A stretch of 64,000 bases of DNA from Atrichornis clamosus (Eukaryota; Chordata; Aves; Passeriformes; Menuridae), in contig WBMZ01005505.1 of assembly GCA_013400975.1 (NCBI GenBank), positions 62,001 through 126,000 of the forward strand. The letters run 5' to 3'. Position 1 is the stretch's first letter. Every line of letters starts with the position of its first letter. The notes under the pieces are model-generated. The model did not search any database and was not told where the DNA came from. It saw only the letters and a list, made by a program, of their open reading frames with translations. A program made the position numbers and the translations under genes. Shown here in pieces: positions 24,631 to 35,780 of this stretch.

Positions 24631-25085
24631 TTGTTTGATATTGATAACCTGGGCATGCAATATGTTCTTTTTTCAGCATAAAGTTGGAATTTGAAGTGCC
24701 TGTAGAAGAGAATTTGGATTCTGATTTTTAAAATGTGGATTTCTAGAGTTTTTTATTAGTAAAATTTCCTTGGAAATTTAAATTAATGCTTCCCATTAAC
24801 AGAAGACCTCTTCAGTTACCCTATTATGAAATATAAAATTTTTCATTCCTTTCATTTCTAGAAAAAGAGGAATTGTGAAGAACACTCACCTCCTCCTCCA
24901 GAGGACTGTGCATACCCTTTTTTACCCCCTCTATTTCACTGATTGTTTAGGTACCCTTTAGGAAGCTGTATATTTGTGTATAGTCCTTGAAAATTGTGTG
25001 AACTATCTGTTAGTTATGACTTACAAATACACTAATTGACCACTTAGTTTTTGCTGCAAGAAGGGCTGAAATTGATTAATTTTAG

Positions 25086-25103
25086 TTTTTTTTTTTTTTT
25101 TTT
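25086..25103 (+). repeat. Poly-T run of 18 (longest homopolymer)
   Basis: Eighteen consecutive T, the longest homopolymer in the window. No TTTATT (reverse poly(A) signal) follows within 30 bases. Confidence 0.95.
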
Positions 25104-26087
25104 AATTTAGCATTCAGAGCCTCAGCAGAGTCCCGTTGTATACTCTGGATGTGCTGTAGTGTCTGGTCTTGCCTGCGAGAGTTAATGTGCTTCCGGTTTT
25201 GTTAGGTTGGCTCTTGCTGAGGAAGACTGAAGTAACTGCAGTTTTTAGACACATTCCTGATGGGTCTTGCTGTCGCCCATCTTCACCTTGTGAAGAATGC
25301 TCTCACAAACTTCTTTTTCTATGAATAAGTGATAAAGTGCCAGTCAGTGCTGTCTTTAGGGTCACTTTGGAATTCAGTTTTCTGAAAGATGGCTGGTAAG
25401 GGATATTTTCATTCATATGGGAATGAAAAGTTGCTGCAGCAATCTCATGTGTATTTCTCCTGTGCCTGATGCAAGATAAAATACTGGGAGAGACAGAAAA
25501 CTCTGCCTGTCTGTAGCCTATTTTCTCCTCTCTTTTTAGAAATCATGAATGTTTTGCAACCTTGTGAGTTATACCTGGGAGAACTTACAAATTCTACCTG
25601 AAGTCTGTGTGCATTACACAGTGACTGCTCTGGCCTTTGTGTGGAGAAGCACAGCAGAGATTGTTTTGCATAATCTCCATAATATCCTTGTTTTAAGGCT
25701 CTGACTTGGCTAAGTATTTAAACATGCTCACTTATGGCTGTTTTGCTATTTTGCTGCACATCAATGAGTTTGTTTTGTTGTTTGGTTTTTTTACACAGCT
25801 GAAAAAGAAATCAGAGGCCTCTAAAATCTAAATATGTCTGTAGGGAACCTGGCAAAACCATCATCTCACCAAATCCTCTTATTTTTCAGTGAAATCTTGT
25901 TTGAAACATGTCCTCTTATAGAAAAAAAGACACCTTGTAGGTAATGTGTGTTCTGGCTTGCCAAACTGGTTAAAAAATGGCTCTCATTGTCTGCACTGTA
26001 ACATTCAGTAGTGTGTATTACTAATAGAATAAATGAAAAATGTATTTCTTTAACACTGTCATCTCTCTCTCTGACATGCATCTTCAG

Positions 26088-26249
26088 ATTTGCAAATGCT
26101 CAGTTGTGTAAATGGCTTACAGAGGAAAACCAGTTAGCCTCTAATATTATGCTGATGCATGGCCAGTTGCTTGAACCCATTAATGAACTAATCTCTGATA
26201 CTCTAGTAAATGGTATTCTTCCTCTTGGATACTGCACATTTTTTTTCAG
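26088..26249 (+). other. Candidate 162-bp exon, unassigned
   Basis: The left border follows a pyrimidine-rich tract ending CATCTTCAG, a good 3' splice site. The right border is CAG|GTAAAA, a fair 5' splice site. The interval is 162 bases, a multiple of three, and only one of the three + strand frames is open through it: 53 complete codons (26089-26247) with one base left over at the start and two at the end. The translation begins FANAQLCKWLTEENQLASN and continues with a mixed hydrophobic and acidic composition suggestive of a helical protein. I do not recognise it. The last codons are part of a poly-T tract, so the CAG at 26247-26249 could equally be an acceptor with no exon before it. A chance open frame of this length is common in 64 kb. 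Confidence 0.2.
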
Positions 26250-27211
26250 GTAAAATCAACATTAAAAAAAAAAGAGAGAATTTAAATGGATTATGGCCCT
26301 TACTTTTTCTCATATGTACTTTGAAAGGAATTAGAAAGTTTGCTATCCAAAGCAAAATGTGTTGTAGCTTTTTATTTTCATGCTAAGGCAAGAATACTAA
26401 AATCCTCACTTGGCTTTTGGCTGACCGCTGAAGCTAAATAGCATCCTCTACATACAGAACAATCTTTTAGAACAATATACCAGGACACTTGTATTAAGCA
26501 CAAGGTAATTTTTCTTTATTTCCCTTTCTATCATCACTGATTATGAAAATAGTTTTGTGTAAGTACAGATTCTCTCTCCCTTATAATCAGCTACCTCCTG
26601 CCCGATTCCTTAATTAATGACATAATTCAGTGTTCTGGACATCACAATCACTTCCAGGGTAGTGAAATATGATCAGAGCTGCCTGGAATGTGTGTAGCAA
26701 ACCCCGCAAGCGAAGGTCGTGCCACTGTTGTGTTTTCCTATCCACAGAAAAAAAATATGTTCTCAATCTGGATGATTTTCATCTTTAGATTAAAGAAAGA
26801 ACAACTGAAAGTCTCCAGGGAGAGAGAGAACAAGTATAAAGCTTCCTAGAAACTGCAAAAGCTCTGGTAATCTTCTTCCTTAAGCTGTGTCTGAAGTCTG
26901 TATCTGAGTGCCAGGGTTGGTACCACTGCCTTCTGAGGAGTGCAGTACAGACGTGGGAGTCAAAGCAACATGTGTCACTTGTTTCTTTTTTTGGGCTTTT
27001 TTAGGCACCTGACAGGTAAGCCAGGACTGAGAAGCTGCAGTGTGTTACACTTTGCAGTGGCAAACCATTTAACAGCTGTTCTGTCACTCATGGTTTAACC
27101 CCAGCTGGCAACTCAGCACCACCCAGCTGCTCCCTCCCTGCCCAGCTGGTGGGATGGGGAGAGAAGTAGGAGAAAAAAGCTGAGGGAACTCATGGGTTAA
27201 GGTAAAGACAG

Positions 27212-27217
27212 TTTAAT
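27212..27217 (-). terminator. LTR poly(A) signal ATTAAA
   Basis: ATTAAA on the minus strand (TTTAAT on the plus), about 195 bases downstream of the LTR TATA box in the sense direction. This is where the R/U5 boundary is expected. It supports the minus-strand orientation of the LTR. Confidence 0.6.
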
Positions 27218-27406
27218 GAGTAAAATAAAAGCCATACACACAAGCAAAGTAAAACAAGGAATTTATTCCCTAGCTCCCATGAGTGGCGGGCAGGTGTTCA
27301 GCCATCCCCAGGGAAACTGGGCTCCATCACACCCAGCAGTGACTTGGGAAGGCAAACACAATCACTGCCATCGTGTCCCCCTGTCTCTCTCACCTCCTTT
27401 TCTCAG

Positions 27407-27416
27407 ATTTATATGC
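27407..27416 (-). promoter_or_regulatory. LTR TATA box
   Basis: GCATATAAAT on the minus strand (ATTTATATGC on the plus). In the LTR family I remember, this box follows a GCTCAGCA-like segment directly after a CRE-like TGACGTCA. Here the CRE-like half is missing and a CR1-like tract begins 9 bases upstream of the box. Confidence 0.65.
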
Positions 27417-27425
27417 TCAGCATGG

Positions 27426-27472
27426 AGTTTGGACTCAATGACCTTAGAGACCTCTTCCAACCCAACTGATTT
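27426..27472 (+). mobile_element. CR1-like LINE 3'-end fragment inside the LTR
   Basis: The 47 bases contain GTTTGGACTCAATGACCTTA followed by CTCTTCCAACCCAACTGATT, which closely match the last part of avian CR1 elements just before their ATTCTATG-type tail. In the LTR family as I recall it, this spot reads GCATGACGTCATATGG. Here the LTR is split after GCATG and resumes at ATATGG, so the fragment replaces about five LTR bases. It is either a severely 5'-truncated CR1 insertion or a filler captured during repair. Confidence 0.65.
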
Positions 27473-28584
27473 GATATGGTATGAAATATACCTTGGGTCA
27501 GTTGGGGTCAGCTGTCCCAGTTGTGTCCACTCCCAGCTCCAGGTACATCCCAATTCACTCGCTGCTTGGGTGTTGTGAGAAGCAGAAAAGGCCTTGCCAC
27601 TGGGTGAGCCTTGCTCAGCCATAATAAAAACATCTCTGTATTATCAATGCCGTTTTCAGCACAATCCAAAACATAGCCCCATAATACCCATGAAAAAAAT
27701 TAACTCTGTCCCAGCTAAAATCAGCACACTTTTCTTTGAAGGCTTTTAGCTTGGCTGCTTAAACGTCAAGGGCAGGAAGGAGAGAGTAATTAGTGCTTTA
27801 TTCCACAGATATTGATAACCAACAACTAGAAGCCCTGGAGGAAAAAAATCCAAATTCTAAAATCAGTCAGTATTTCAGGGGAGTTTATCTAGACCACATA
27901 TATATTTTTTAGAATGTATTTTTTCTTCTAGTCTGTAGAGGTGTTTCCAGTAGTTGTCCAGAATCATTTATGAAGCTCCTCTAAAAATCCCCAAATCTGC
28001 TGTTCTGCAGCTCTACACCTTTCAATCTCTATCATACAGTGCTGTTGTTCCATTGCTAGTACAGAGTGTGTAAATCCATATATTTCTCCAGTGAAAAACC
28101 TCCACAGAGCAGTGCAGAACTCCTGAGATGTTCCAGTGTGAGTGCCCAGGTGCTTTGCACACTGAGTTTATTTTCCCTGGGACATGCAAGATGTACAGCT
28201 CGTGTTTGAAGCACCTCTGGTTAAGGTAAATCTTCTCACGTCCTGTATTCATGAGTTTGTTCTGATGCCTGTTCACAAGTCCAGACAAAATGATGCAGAT
28301 TTTGTTCCAATTTGCCGTAATTCCTCAATCTTAATATTTGCTGTTGATGAAGATGGGAAGATGAATGATACTTAACATCTCTCAGGTAAAATGCAGAGAG
28401 TTTGGATATATATATAGCATAAATTAATTTTAAACAGTTGTTAGTAGGCCTGAGGAGTTCCTTAGAAAATAGTTGTCTAGTGCTTTGCAAAATATTTAGG
28501 TTTTTTTCGTCTTTTAATTTTTTTTCAGCGTTACTGTGTTGGCTTTTCAACCTAAATATCCCCAATTTAATATAACTGGTAAAA

Positions 28585-28598
28585 AGAGAGAGAGAGAG
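28585..28598 (+). repeat. (AG)7 simple repeat
   Basis: Seven AG units. A minus-strand frame crosses it without coding significance. Confidence 0.95.
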
Positions 28599-31560
28599 CA
28601 CAACATTTCATAAAAGTCAATGGAAAGCTTATAAACGTCCCTTTTTCCTTTCTTGAAATAGTTAGAAACTGTATTAAGCCATGACTGTGGTGGGGATTAT
28701 ATTTCTGAGGGGGGAAAAATGGGGACTTAGGGCAAATGGCTTCTCTCTATGCTGGAAAAAGTATTAACAGTATTTCACACACTTCTTAAATAATTTCCCT
28801 GTCTGTATAAAATAGGGACTTTTCTATCTGCTCCTTTTTTTTTCTGTCCACCTCAGGTCTCTGAACAGGTTTAGTTAATCGCTGCTTGTATCAATATGTA
28901 ATTTGGATACTGTGGTCGCAGTTTTTGATTCCCATTTCTTTTGAGTTCCTTGACGAGTACTGAGTAGCTGGGGAATGGTTCTTATAAAATTATACATTGA
29001 AAGTAGTGCAGGCGCAATGGAAATATTAATGAACATGATTGTTTTGACACATAAGAATTAGAGCATGTTTAAATATTATACATAGTGTATGAACTGCTGG
29101 CACAAAATTAGAAACGTGAGTTTTTTTTGTCTAGCAAATATAGTTCAAGTTTAAGTTCTTCTCAGACTTAAAGAAGCCAGTTTACTTAGGTTAACTTTTG
29201 AGGCTTGTTAAAGTCTCTGTATTTCAGATTAAATGCAGCCCAAGAGACTGCACATAGGAGTGGTTTGGTGACCTCCAAATCTTTGTGATGTCTCAATTCT
29301 AAAAACCAGGTTAACCCACCCTAATTAACTCTATGTTCCATTATCATGTTTATAAAATGAAATTTACTGTTGCTTTTTGGCAGTGTTAAAATTTACATTT
29401 GATAAATTCTGTACTTTTAGCACAAGATATACTTTTTGCTCTTTTGACCAGTTTTTTTAATGCAAATAACAGTAGAAATACAACACATTTGTCTGATGTC
29501 CTAAAATAAAACGCAAAATTTACAGGGTTATAAAACCACGGGTTAGAAAAGATTTAAAGGATCTTGAGCCAGGGCTATTTTCAGATGTTTGTGTTGGGGT
29601 GTGTGGGATTTGCAGGATGTTTTATGCTAAGAGCTTTTCAAAGTGTTTGTTTAGTAATATTGTCTGTTGTGGGTTTTTTCATGTCTTACAAACTGTCTTT
29701 GTTTTAAATGGCTAGATATGATCCCAAAATTTTAATGGCCAAATGTGTCCTGGAAAGTAGTAAAATATTTAGCTGTGATTGGAAGTCAGTGGGCTGATGA
29801 GTATTATATTTTTTTACATTTGAGTTTCCTGATGGAATTCTGTTACTTGGTTTTGTTAAAAGAGGCTTTTGGGGGTTTTAAAAGAATAATAGAGTTTATG
29901 AGATAGGGAAATATGTGCAGGAAGGCTTGTTTTTTATTTTAGTAGGAAACTAAATATATCTTAAAGGATAACTTTCTTTAAGTGACTGAACTTACAAATA
30001 GTGTATATTTGACCTGCTTTTAAAATTATTCTTTTTTCTTTGTAAAATAATGCAATTCATGCTGTTAGCTTGTCCTGTTTTTGAAAACTGAAAGACCAAG
30101 TATGTTCCTCAGTCAGTTTACACTTGTATCCATAGGCAACTCTAAGCAAAAGTGGTATCTTGGCATTGGCATCTTGGATCATTCTTGGATTAGACTGAAA
30201 TGTATGACTTGCTGGTTCACTTAGAACTCTCAGTTACAGAGAAGTGTGGTTAGTAGAGATAAAAGTTCCTAGTAGAAGTTGGTCAAATAAATAAGGATGA
30301 AAGTGCAATATAAGAACTTCAATTTTTAAAAAGAATATTGTGTTTGGGATTTTTTAAACATTTATTTAAGTAAACAAAAATGGTTCATCAAATATCTGTT
30401 CCAAAGCCCATTGATTTCAAGCAGTAGAATTTCCCTTGTGTTCTGTGTCAAAGAACAGACAGCCTTTTTCTAGTGGGTATCATGCAGGCAAGCTCTAGGT
30501 TCAAATGCTGCACAGCCTGGAGCAGCTCTGTCAGGATTGCACACAGGTTTTGCAGGGTCCCTGGACATTGCTCTTGGTCTATTGACTCAAGCTCAGGTAG
30601 CTGATATTTTGCTCAAGCATGTGCAGAACGTGCACAGCCAGTAGCTCAGATGTTTTCTGATGGCTTGTTTGATTACCCAGATGATTACTCAACCTTTAAT
30701 AACTTGTTCAGCAGTCTTAAGAAATTGTCTTTGGAACCTTTTAAGGAGTCTGAAATTCAGCTTTCCTTGGCAGTATTTCACACAGAGTGTTGTGGGAAGA
30801 AAAACATTTGTAGGAAAAGAGACGACCACTGAAACTTTCTTACGGAGTGTTGAACAGTGACAAGTGCCCAGGTCCAAAATATCTATGTGGAATATTTGGG
30901 GATGTATTTTAAAATTAATCTTTTTATCTTCCCTTTTCCTCTATAACTGCATGCTTTGTCAGGTGAAGTTTACCAGTAAATTCTACTAGAGGATGACTTA
31001 TGTGCTTAATTAAGTTTCTGGATTATATCTTAGACTGCACTCAACCTGTGTAGCAGATGCATGTGCATGTCCCGAGTTCCTGGGCCTCATCAATAGTTCC
31101 CAAGAGAATTTGGTTGTTCTACTCCATGGCTTTAGCTTGTGAGAGGAAAGGCTGAGGAAGGTGAGGTGATCTTGGCTTCTATAGTCAGACAGATAGTCAC
31201 TTGCAATAGAAACAAGGTACTCAGAATTCTGTAAGTTATTAATAGTTGCAGTTATTGTACAGGGATAAAGAGTTTTGCAGCTCTCTTAGGTTTCTGATGT
31301 TTACTTGAGATGGATAATTCCATGGTCTTGTTCTCACACTGTTTTAATGAGCTGCACTGGGAAGGGGAGTAGTGAGTAAACATGCACAGCTGTACCTGAA
31401 AGAACCTGTCGCAGGAGAGTAACTTGCTTCCTGCAGAATTTGCAAGCTACAGGCATGAAGTTACCTGTGCCCTGGCTTAAGAGAACTGGTTCTTTCTCTC
31501 CTGTGAGTTCAGGCCTAGGTCAGGACAGAACAGGAGGTTTCAGGGTGTTTAATTCACTGA

Positions 31561-31570
31561 ACACACACAC
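31561..31570 (+). repeat. (AC)5 simple repeat
   Basis: Five AC units followed by AGGTAATGG. It is a minor repeat. Confidence 0.85.
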
Positions 31571-31860
31571 AGGTAATGGTTGTGCCTCAGGGAAACAGAT
31601 CCTAACAAATGGATGGATCTGCTCCTTGGTGCCATCCACAGAGGAAACTGTGATCCAGAGCCATGGAGAGAGGTCTATTTGCAGCAAGGAACTTTGCTGC
31701 TGGATTTCTGAAAGCTGTTGGTCCGGTGTGTTTTTCCCATTGCTGAGATAGCTCTAATCTGTTTAATATCTGGCGTTTCTTTATTTGACATCATCATGGT
31801 GTTCCTAAAAGAGTGTGTTTTGGCCCTTGGAGAAAGAAGAAATTATTTTTCTGCAACTAA

Positions 31861-31960
31861 AATACCAAACAAAACCAACCCCCCACCCCAAACCCTCAAC
31901 GGAATCCCCCCTCCAAAAAATCTCACAAAAATTCTAAACAACCACGCAAACACAGAAAAG
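31861..31960 (-). repeat. A/C-rich low-complexity tract; G-runs on minus strand
   Basis: The + strand is almost only A and C for about 100 bases. On the minus strand it gives G-runs: G6 (complement of 31906-31911), G3 (31893-31895), G4 (31886-31889) and G6 (31879-31884). The spacers, in that order, are 10, 3 and 1 bases. This approaches a G-quadruplex motif, but the first loop is longer than the usual seven-base limit. Confidence 0.7.
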
Positions 31961-32671
31961 AACAGTGACTCATTTATGTGGCAGAATAATCTTTCTTTCT
32001 TTTTGATATATTTCCCCCTATGGCATATGTATGTGATACACTGATGTTTGTGGTGGTTTATTTTGTTACTTACATTCAAGATAACTGCAGGCACTGTGTT
32101 AAGAGTGAAGCTTGTTTGGCTTTTGTTTACATTCTTCTTATTAAATCTATTGGCTGTTTGTTTTCAGATTGGTTTCCGTTATTTACTGTTTTTCCTAAAA
32201 TGATGTTTTGATGCTCTTTTTCTCTCTGCTGTTGCTCCTGATGGTTTGGTATTTATTGGAATGCAGGAATCATGGTGAAGATATTGATCTGTGCTGGTCA
32301 TTTTTTTCTTTCTTTCACATGGTCATTTAGATTGAGCCATCTGCTTGCCTAATAGTGAGAATGCTGAAGAAAGACAATTTCTTTGCAGCTCACATATGAA
32401 TTGTACTTTCATATAGAGGTTATTAACTTGCAAATAAGATTGGACTATGATTTTGTAGCATTATGTACAAAATCATGAAAAATAAATTATGTTCCTCCAA
32501 AATATTTTCTTTGGTTCTTTGTCATTGCTCCACCATTGATTCAAACTGTGTCATAGGAAGTGCATCTCTTCTGTAATCACTGCTGCAAGTGGGCAAGAAA
32601 AAGGACCATCTTTATTCTACTAATTTTCTCACAGTTAACATGAGAAAAAACCCTTTGATAGATGTCCTCCA

Positions 32672-32836
32672 TCCAAGGATCTGAAATACTTTGCAAGATG
32701 ACGTTGTAGTATTGTTGATTAGGGGAGAGAGCAGGACATTTTTCCTGGAAAGCTGCCTCAGGCTGAGGACTGCCCAGGGAGCCAGTACAGGAGCACAAAT
32801 AGAACCCACACAGTCTGACTGCTGGGCCCCACCACT
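32672..32836 (-). mobile_element. Degenerate MIR/L3-like retroposon remnant
   Basis: Two blocks, in the right order, match the reverse complement of an ancient amniote MIR/L3-type element as I remember it: CCAAGGATCTGAAATACTTT at 32673 (consensus CCAAGGATCTCAAAGCACTTT-like), and AAATAGAACCCA followed by AGTCTGACT and CCACCACT at 32797-32836 (consensus GAATAGAACCCAGG..., TCCTGACTCCC, AACCACT). The distance between them is shorter than in the consensus, implying internal deletion. The overlapping 92-codon frame is not a gene. Confidence 0.5.
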
Positions 32837-33093
32837 TCAGATAACTGAAATTTATTCTAAGCAAAATTTGTTAAATAAATCCTCAACACTTCAGAGTGTG
32901 AAAGCAATTAAATTTTGTGTCCATTCTGACAGAATGATTACAGGGGAAAATAACAAAGGTAGGAGATGATTCAGTGAGTTTGGTTTAGTTTGGTCCCCAT
33001 TATATTCCTGTGTGGCTTTTATTTTTAATCACTGTGGAAGGAACAGTCATATGTAAGTGACAAAGGGAGAAAGTTAATTCTTGTTAAACTCAG

Positions 33094-33177
33094 CAGATTC
33101 CTCTGTGCATTGGTCATGGAATTACCATGGACTGCCACAATGAGAGCTCCAGCAGGTTCTCTAGAAAGGTGCCACAG
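33094..33177 (+). other. Candidate 84-bp cryptic exon
   Basis: Ends in CAG|GTAAGT, a perfect 5' splice-site match at 33178, and begins after AAACTCAG preceded by a weakly pyrimidine-rich tract. The length is 28 codons. The frame starting at the first base is open and encodes QIPLCIGHGITMDCHNESSS and more, and a second frame is also open. I recognise no protein family. A nine-base donor match is expected about once in two such windows by chance, and the acceptor is mediocre, so this is a pointer rather than a call. Confidence 0.15.
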
Positions 33178-34532
33178 GTAAGTTTGATATTTATGAAATA
33201 GCAGGGGAGTAGTCAGGGCAGAGGGGGTGTTCTGCAGGGTATTCCTGACTTCCTTCTCCTCTAGACTTAAACATGGTAGTTTCCTGGGTTCCTTTGGGAG
33301 TCTGGGGATAGAAAGGCTTTGTTGATTCTTTCTGGAGTAACTCCATTACCAACCTCTAGACTCATAATTGTCCTCTCAGGAGGAACATCTTCCCCTTTGA
33401 CTGTAGAGGAAGCCTGTGCAATCTGTTAAATGCGATGTGTTAGTTTTGATTGTCAGGAATATCAGTAATGCTGTTAAGTTAAATCCTTCAGTAGTTTCAC
33501 TGCTGAACAATATAGGTAAATCTGGTTCATATTTATTTTCCACCAAGTTGTTTCTTTCTTACCTGTTTGCTGTCTCATTCTTGCCTTGTAAAGATCTATG
33601 GTTACTTTCTAGCCCAGCACTCGGAAAGACTTCTTGGCATGCATGGAATTCTTGTTCTCTCTAACTTCTTAGCCCTCTAGCATGATCATTCTCAAAAACT
33701 AGATTCCCTTCTGATGTCTCCACTGGAAAAGGGTGGGAAAACATGTCTGAGATTCCCCTTCTGCAAATACTTCTGCTTGTAGTTACTTTTACAAGTAATC
33801 CCTTTGAAATCAATATGGAATATTCCCAGGAGTAAAGTTAGAGTCTGAAATGTCTTACACAATAAAGCCTAAGGCTGGGAAACATTACAGAATATTGTAT
33901 GACTTCATTACAAAGGGCATCACCACAAAAAAAAAGAAACCCCATCTTAAGTAACCACTAATGAAGTTTTGTTCAGAAAATAAGACAGTAAGTAATTTTA
34001 GAAACTGCATGATTTTCTAATTGTCTTTATTTACAAGATCAACAGGGATTTTTTTGACTTTGAAATAACACTTTTTTTCAAGAACAGTAACACATGAGAA
34101 AATCAATCTGACCTCTGAAAGGTTCTTTGCAATGTTCTCTGCTCTTACTTATCTTCTGCGGCCACTTCCTATCCATTGTTGTTCTTTCTGCTCCACTTGT
34201 GACAATTCCTTCCAAACCCAATAAACAACCAGCTGTTCTGGTGGCTGTGATATCTACTAGCATTCTTTTGGATTTTTAAAATTAAATAAGTAGAAAAGAA
34301 GTATTTTAGAAGTGCACTGCTTTAACCAACTAATGAAGTAAATAAGTATATTTTGAAAAGCGGCTCCGAGTCAGGACTTGAGTAAATTACAGTTGAATCA
34401 GTAAGGTCAAATTATGTCTGGAAGCACATTTGTAAAGTTCAGTAGAAATTGGAGTTAGGATTTTGACCTGCTTTTTCACAGCAACAGTACACATGTAATG
34501 CACTTTTGATAACAAATTTTCAGAGGCTTCAA

Positions 34533-34545
34533 TTTTTTTTTTTTT
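34533..34545 (+). repeat. Poly-T run of 13
   Basis: Uninterrupted run of 13 T in otherwise unremarkable AT-rich sequence. Confidence 0.95.
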
Positions 34546-35767
34546 AAACTGGTGAAATAGTTTTGTGCAACAACCTGCAGTTCATGTTTGAGACCACACG
34601 TTTTCATTTTACAGCTATGAAGGACGTGGATGAATTTGTAAAGTATAAAGGAAAAAGTTCTACTCTATTTTTAAATAGTCATTTCTATATCGTGCAGGTG
34701 ACAGCCTATAGAAATATAATATTATAAAATGATGGCAGATATGTATGAATGGCACTAAATACAATTTCGTACTGAAAATTTTGTCTTATGAAGGTGAAAC
34801 TTTTAGATCATATTAGAATTCTAAATTTTTTATGCATAGCAATCAAATGACCTCTTCATATTGCCACATAAAGTATAGATTTAAAGTTAAATGATCCAGT
34901 CAGTCATTTAGCGTTTTCTTAAGCTCATCTTTTGCCCATAACTACGGTTGTTTACATATAGTTTTGTTGTTTCTGTGTTTGTATTACTTACATTTTAAGA
35001 ATTGAAGAAAGAATGGCACTTTAAAAAACTGTAAATAGCCTTTGTTTATTTTTAATACGTAGTGTTCCAGGCTCTTGCTCTAATGATTTTTTTCACACTG
35101 CATTGATAATTAAATTCATTCATTTTCCTGGCTGCACAATTCTTTTTAAATAAAAAGTTATGGGTAATAATACCTATTATGTCGAAAGTACAGAGGAGAA
35201 AAGGGCAGATCCACAGCTTTTAGTTCAAGGAGAGCCGATGGATTTTGCAAGTTACAGGTTTTAAATAAAATCAGAAATCCCGAGTCCCTTATCTACACTG
35301 AAGTAATGGTAGGTCTTGAAGTGCTGTTTTTCTCATGCAATAAATAGTGTGTGCAACATTTTTTCTAGTAAAACAGGAGCTGTGGGTATGTGATCCATTT
35401 CAGGATATTTATTTATGGTAATTTTGGAAATACTGCGAAGTGTTGGTCCCCTTAGATGACTAGAGATTGTTTGCATGTTGCTACCCCCTCGCACAGGCTT
35501 GGTAGCAGCAACCTTCACACCTCTTCCACTGCCCCCTGCCAGTGACTTAATGTCAAGAAATTGGGGGAAATATTGTGAACATGTGAAGCATTCATAACAG
35601 AAGATACGTATAATAAAAAAAGCACCCTATTCTCATCTTATTTATTTGGTTATAAAGCCTCTGCAATTTTTATCTCTTTAATGAGATTTTAGATTTTGCA
35701 ATTTTTAATTTATGCTAAAGGAGTTTACTACTTAATTACTACTAGAGAAGACATTCTTAGCCTCATA

Positions 35768-35780
35768 TTTTTTTTTTTTT
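35768..35780 (+). repeat. Poly-T run of 13
   Basis: Uninterrupted run of 13 T in otherwise unremarkable AT-rich sequence. Confidence 0.95.

Larger units (their letters stand above)
24631..27081. other. Non-coding sequence between CpG patch and LTR
   Basis: It contains an 18-base poly-T run (25086-25103), the candidate exon at 26088-26249, and otherwise unassigned AT-rich sequence. No retrocopy tail signals were seen next to the poly-T run. Confidence 0.6.
27082..27728 (-). mobile_element. Solo LTR of an avian endogenous retrovirus
   Basis: The segment matches, from memory and along its whole length, a common bird LTR. On the + strand it runs from TGTC...GGTTTAACCCCAGCTGG to the terminal CAGCACA, through recognisable blocks such as CAAAACAAGGAATT, GTGTTCAGCCATC, GTCAGTTGGGGTCAGCTGTC and AACATCTCTGTATTATCAA. 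The sense direction is the minus strand, shown by a TATA box (27407-27416) and a downstream ATTAAA poly(A) signal (27212-27217) in the correct order. No internal gag, pol or env sequence flanks it, so it is a solo LTR left by recombination. A 3-4 base insertion disturbs the 27086-27090 end, and I see no clear target-site duplication. I believe it belongs to an ERVL- or ERVK-type group but cannot name the subfamily. Confidence 0.88.

Noticed and set aside
24147..24656. 169-codon minus-strand frame, the longest in the window
   Set aside because: It lies over the CpG-rich patch where stop codons are rare by composition. The translation shows no domain, and its two ends run into AT-rich non-coding sequence.
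27216..27622. Frames of 86-120 codons on both strands
   Set aside because: They fall inside the non-coding solo LTR.
30500..30530. TAGGTTCAAATGCTG, resembling a tRNA T-arm
   Set aside because: No acceptor, D or anticodon arms could be placed upstream, so no tRNA is called.
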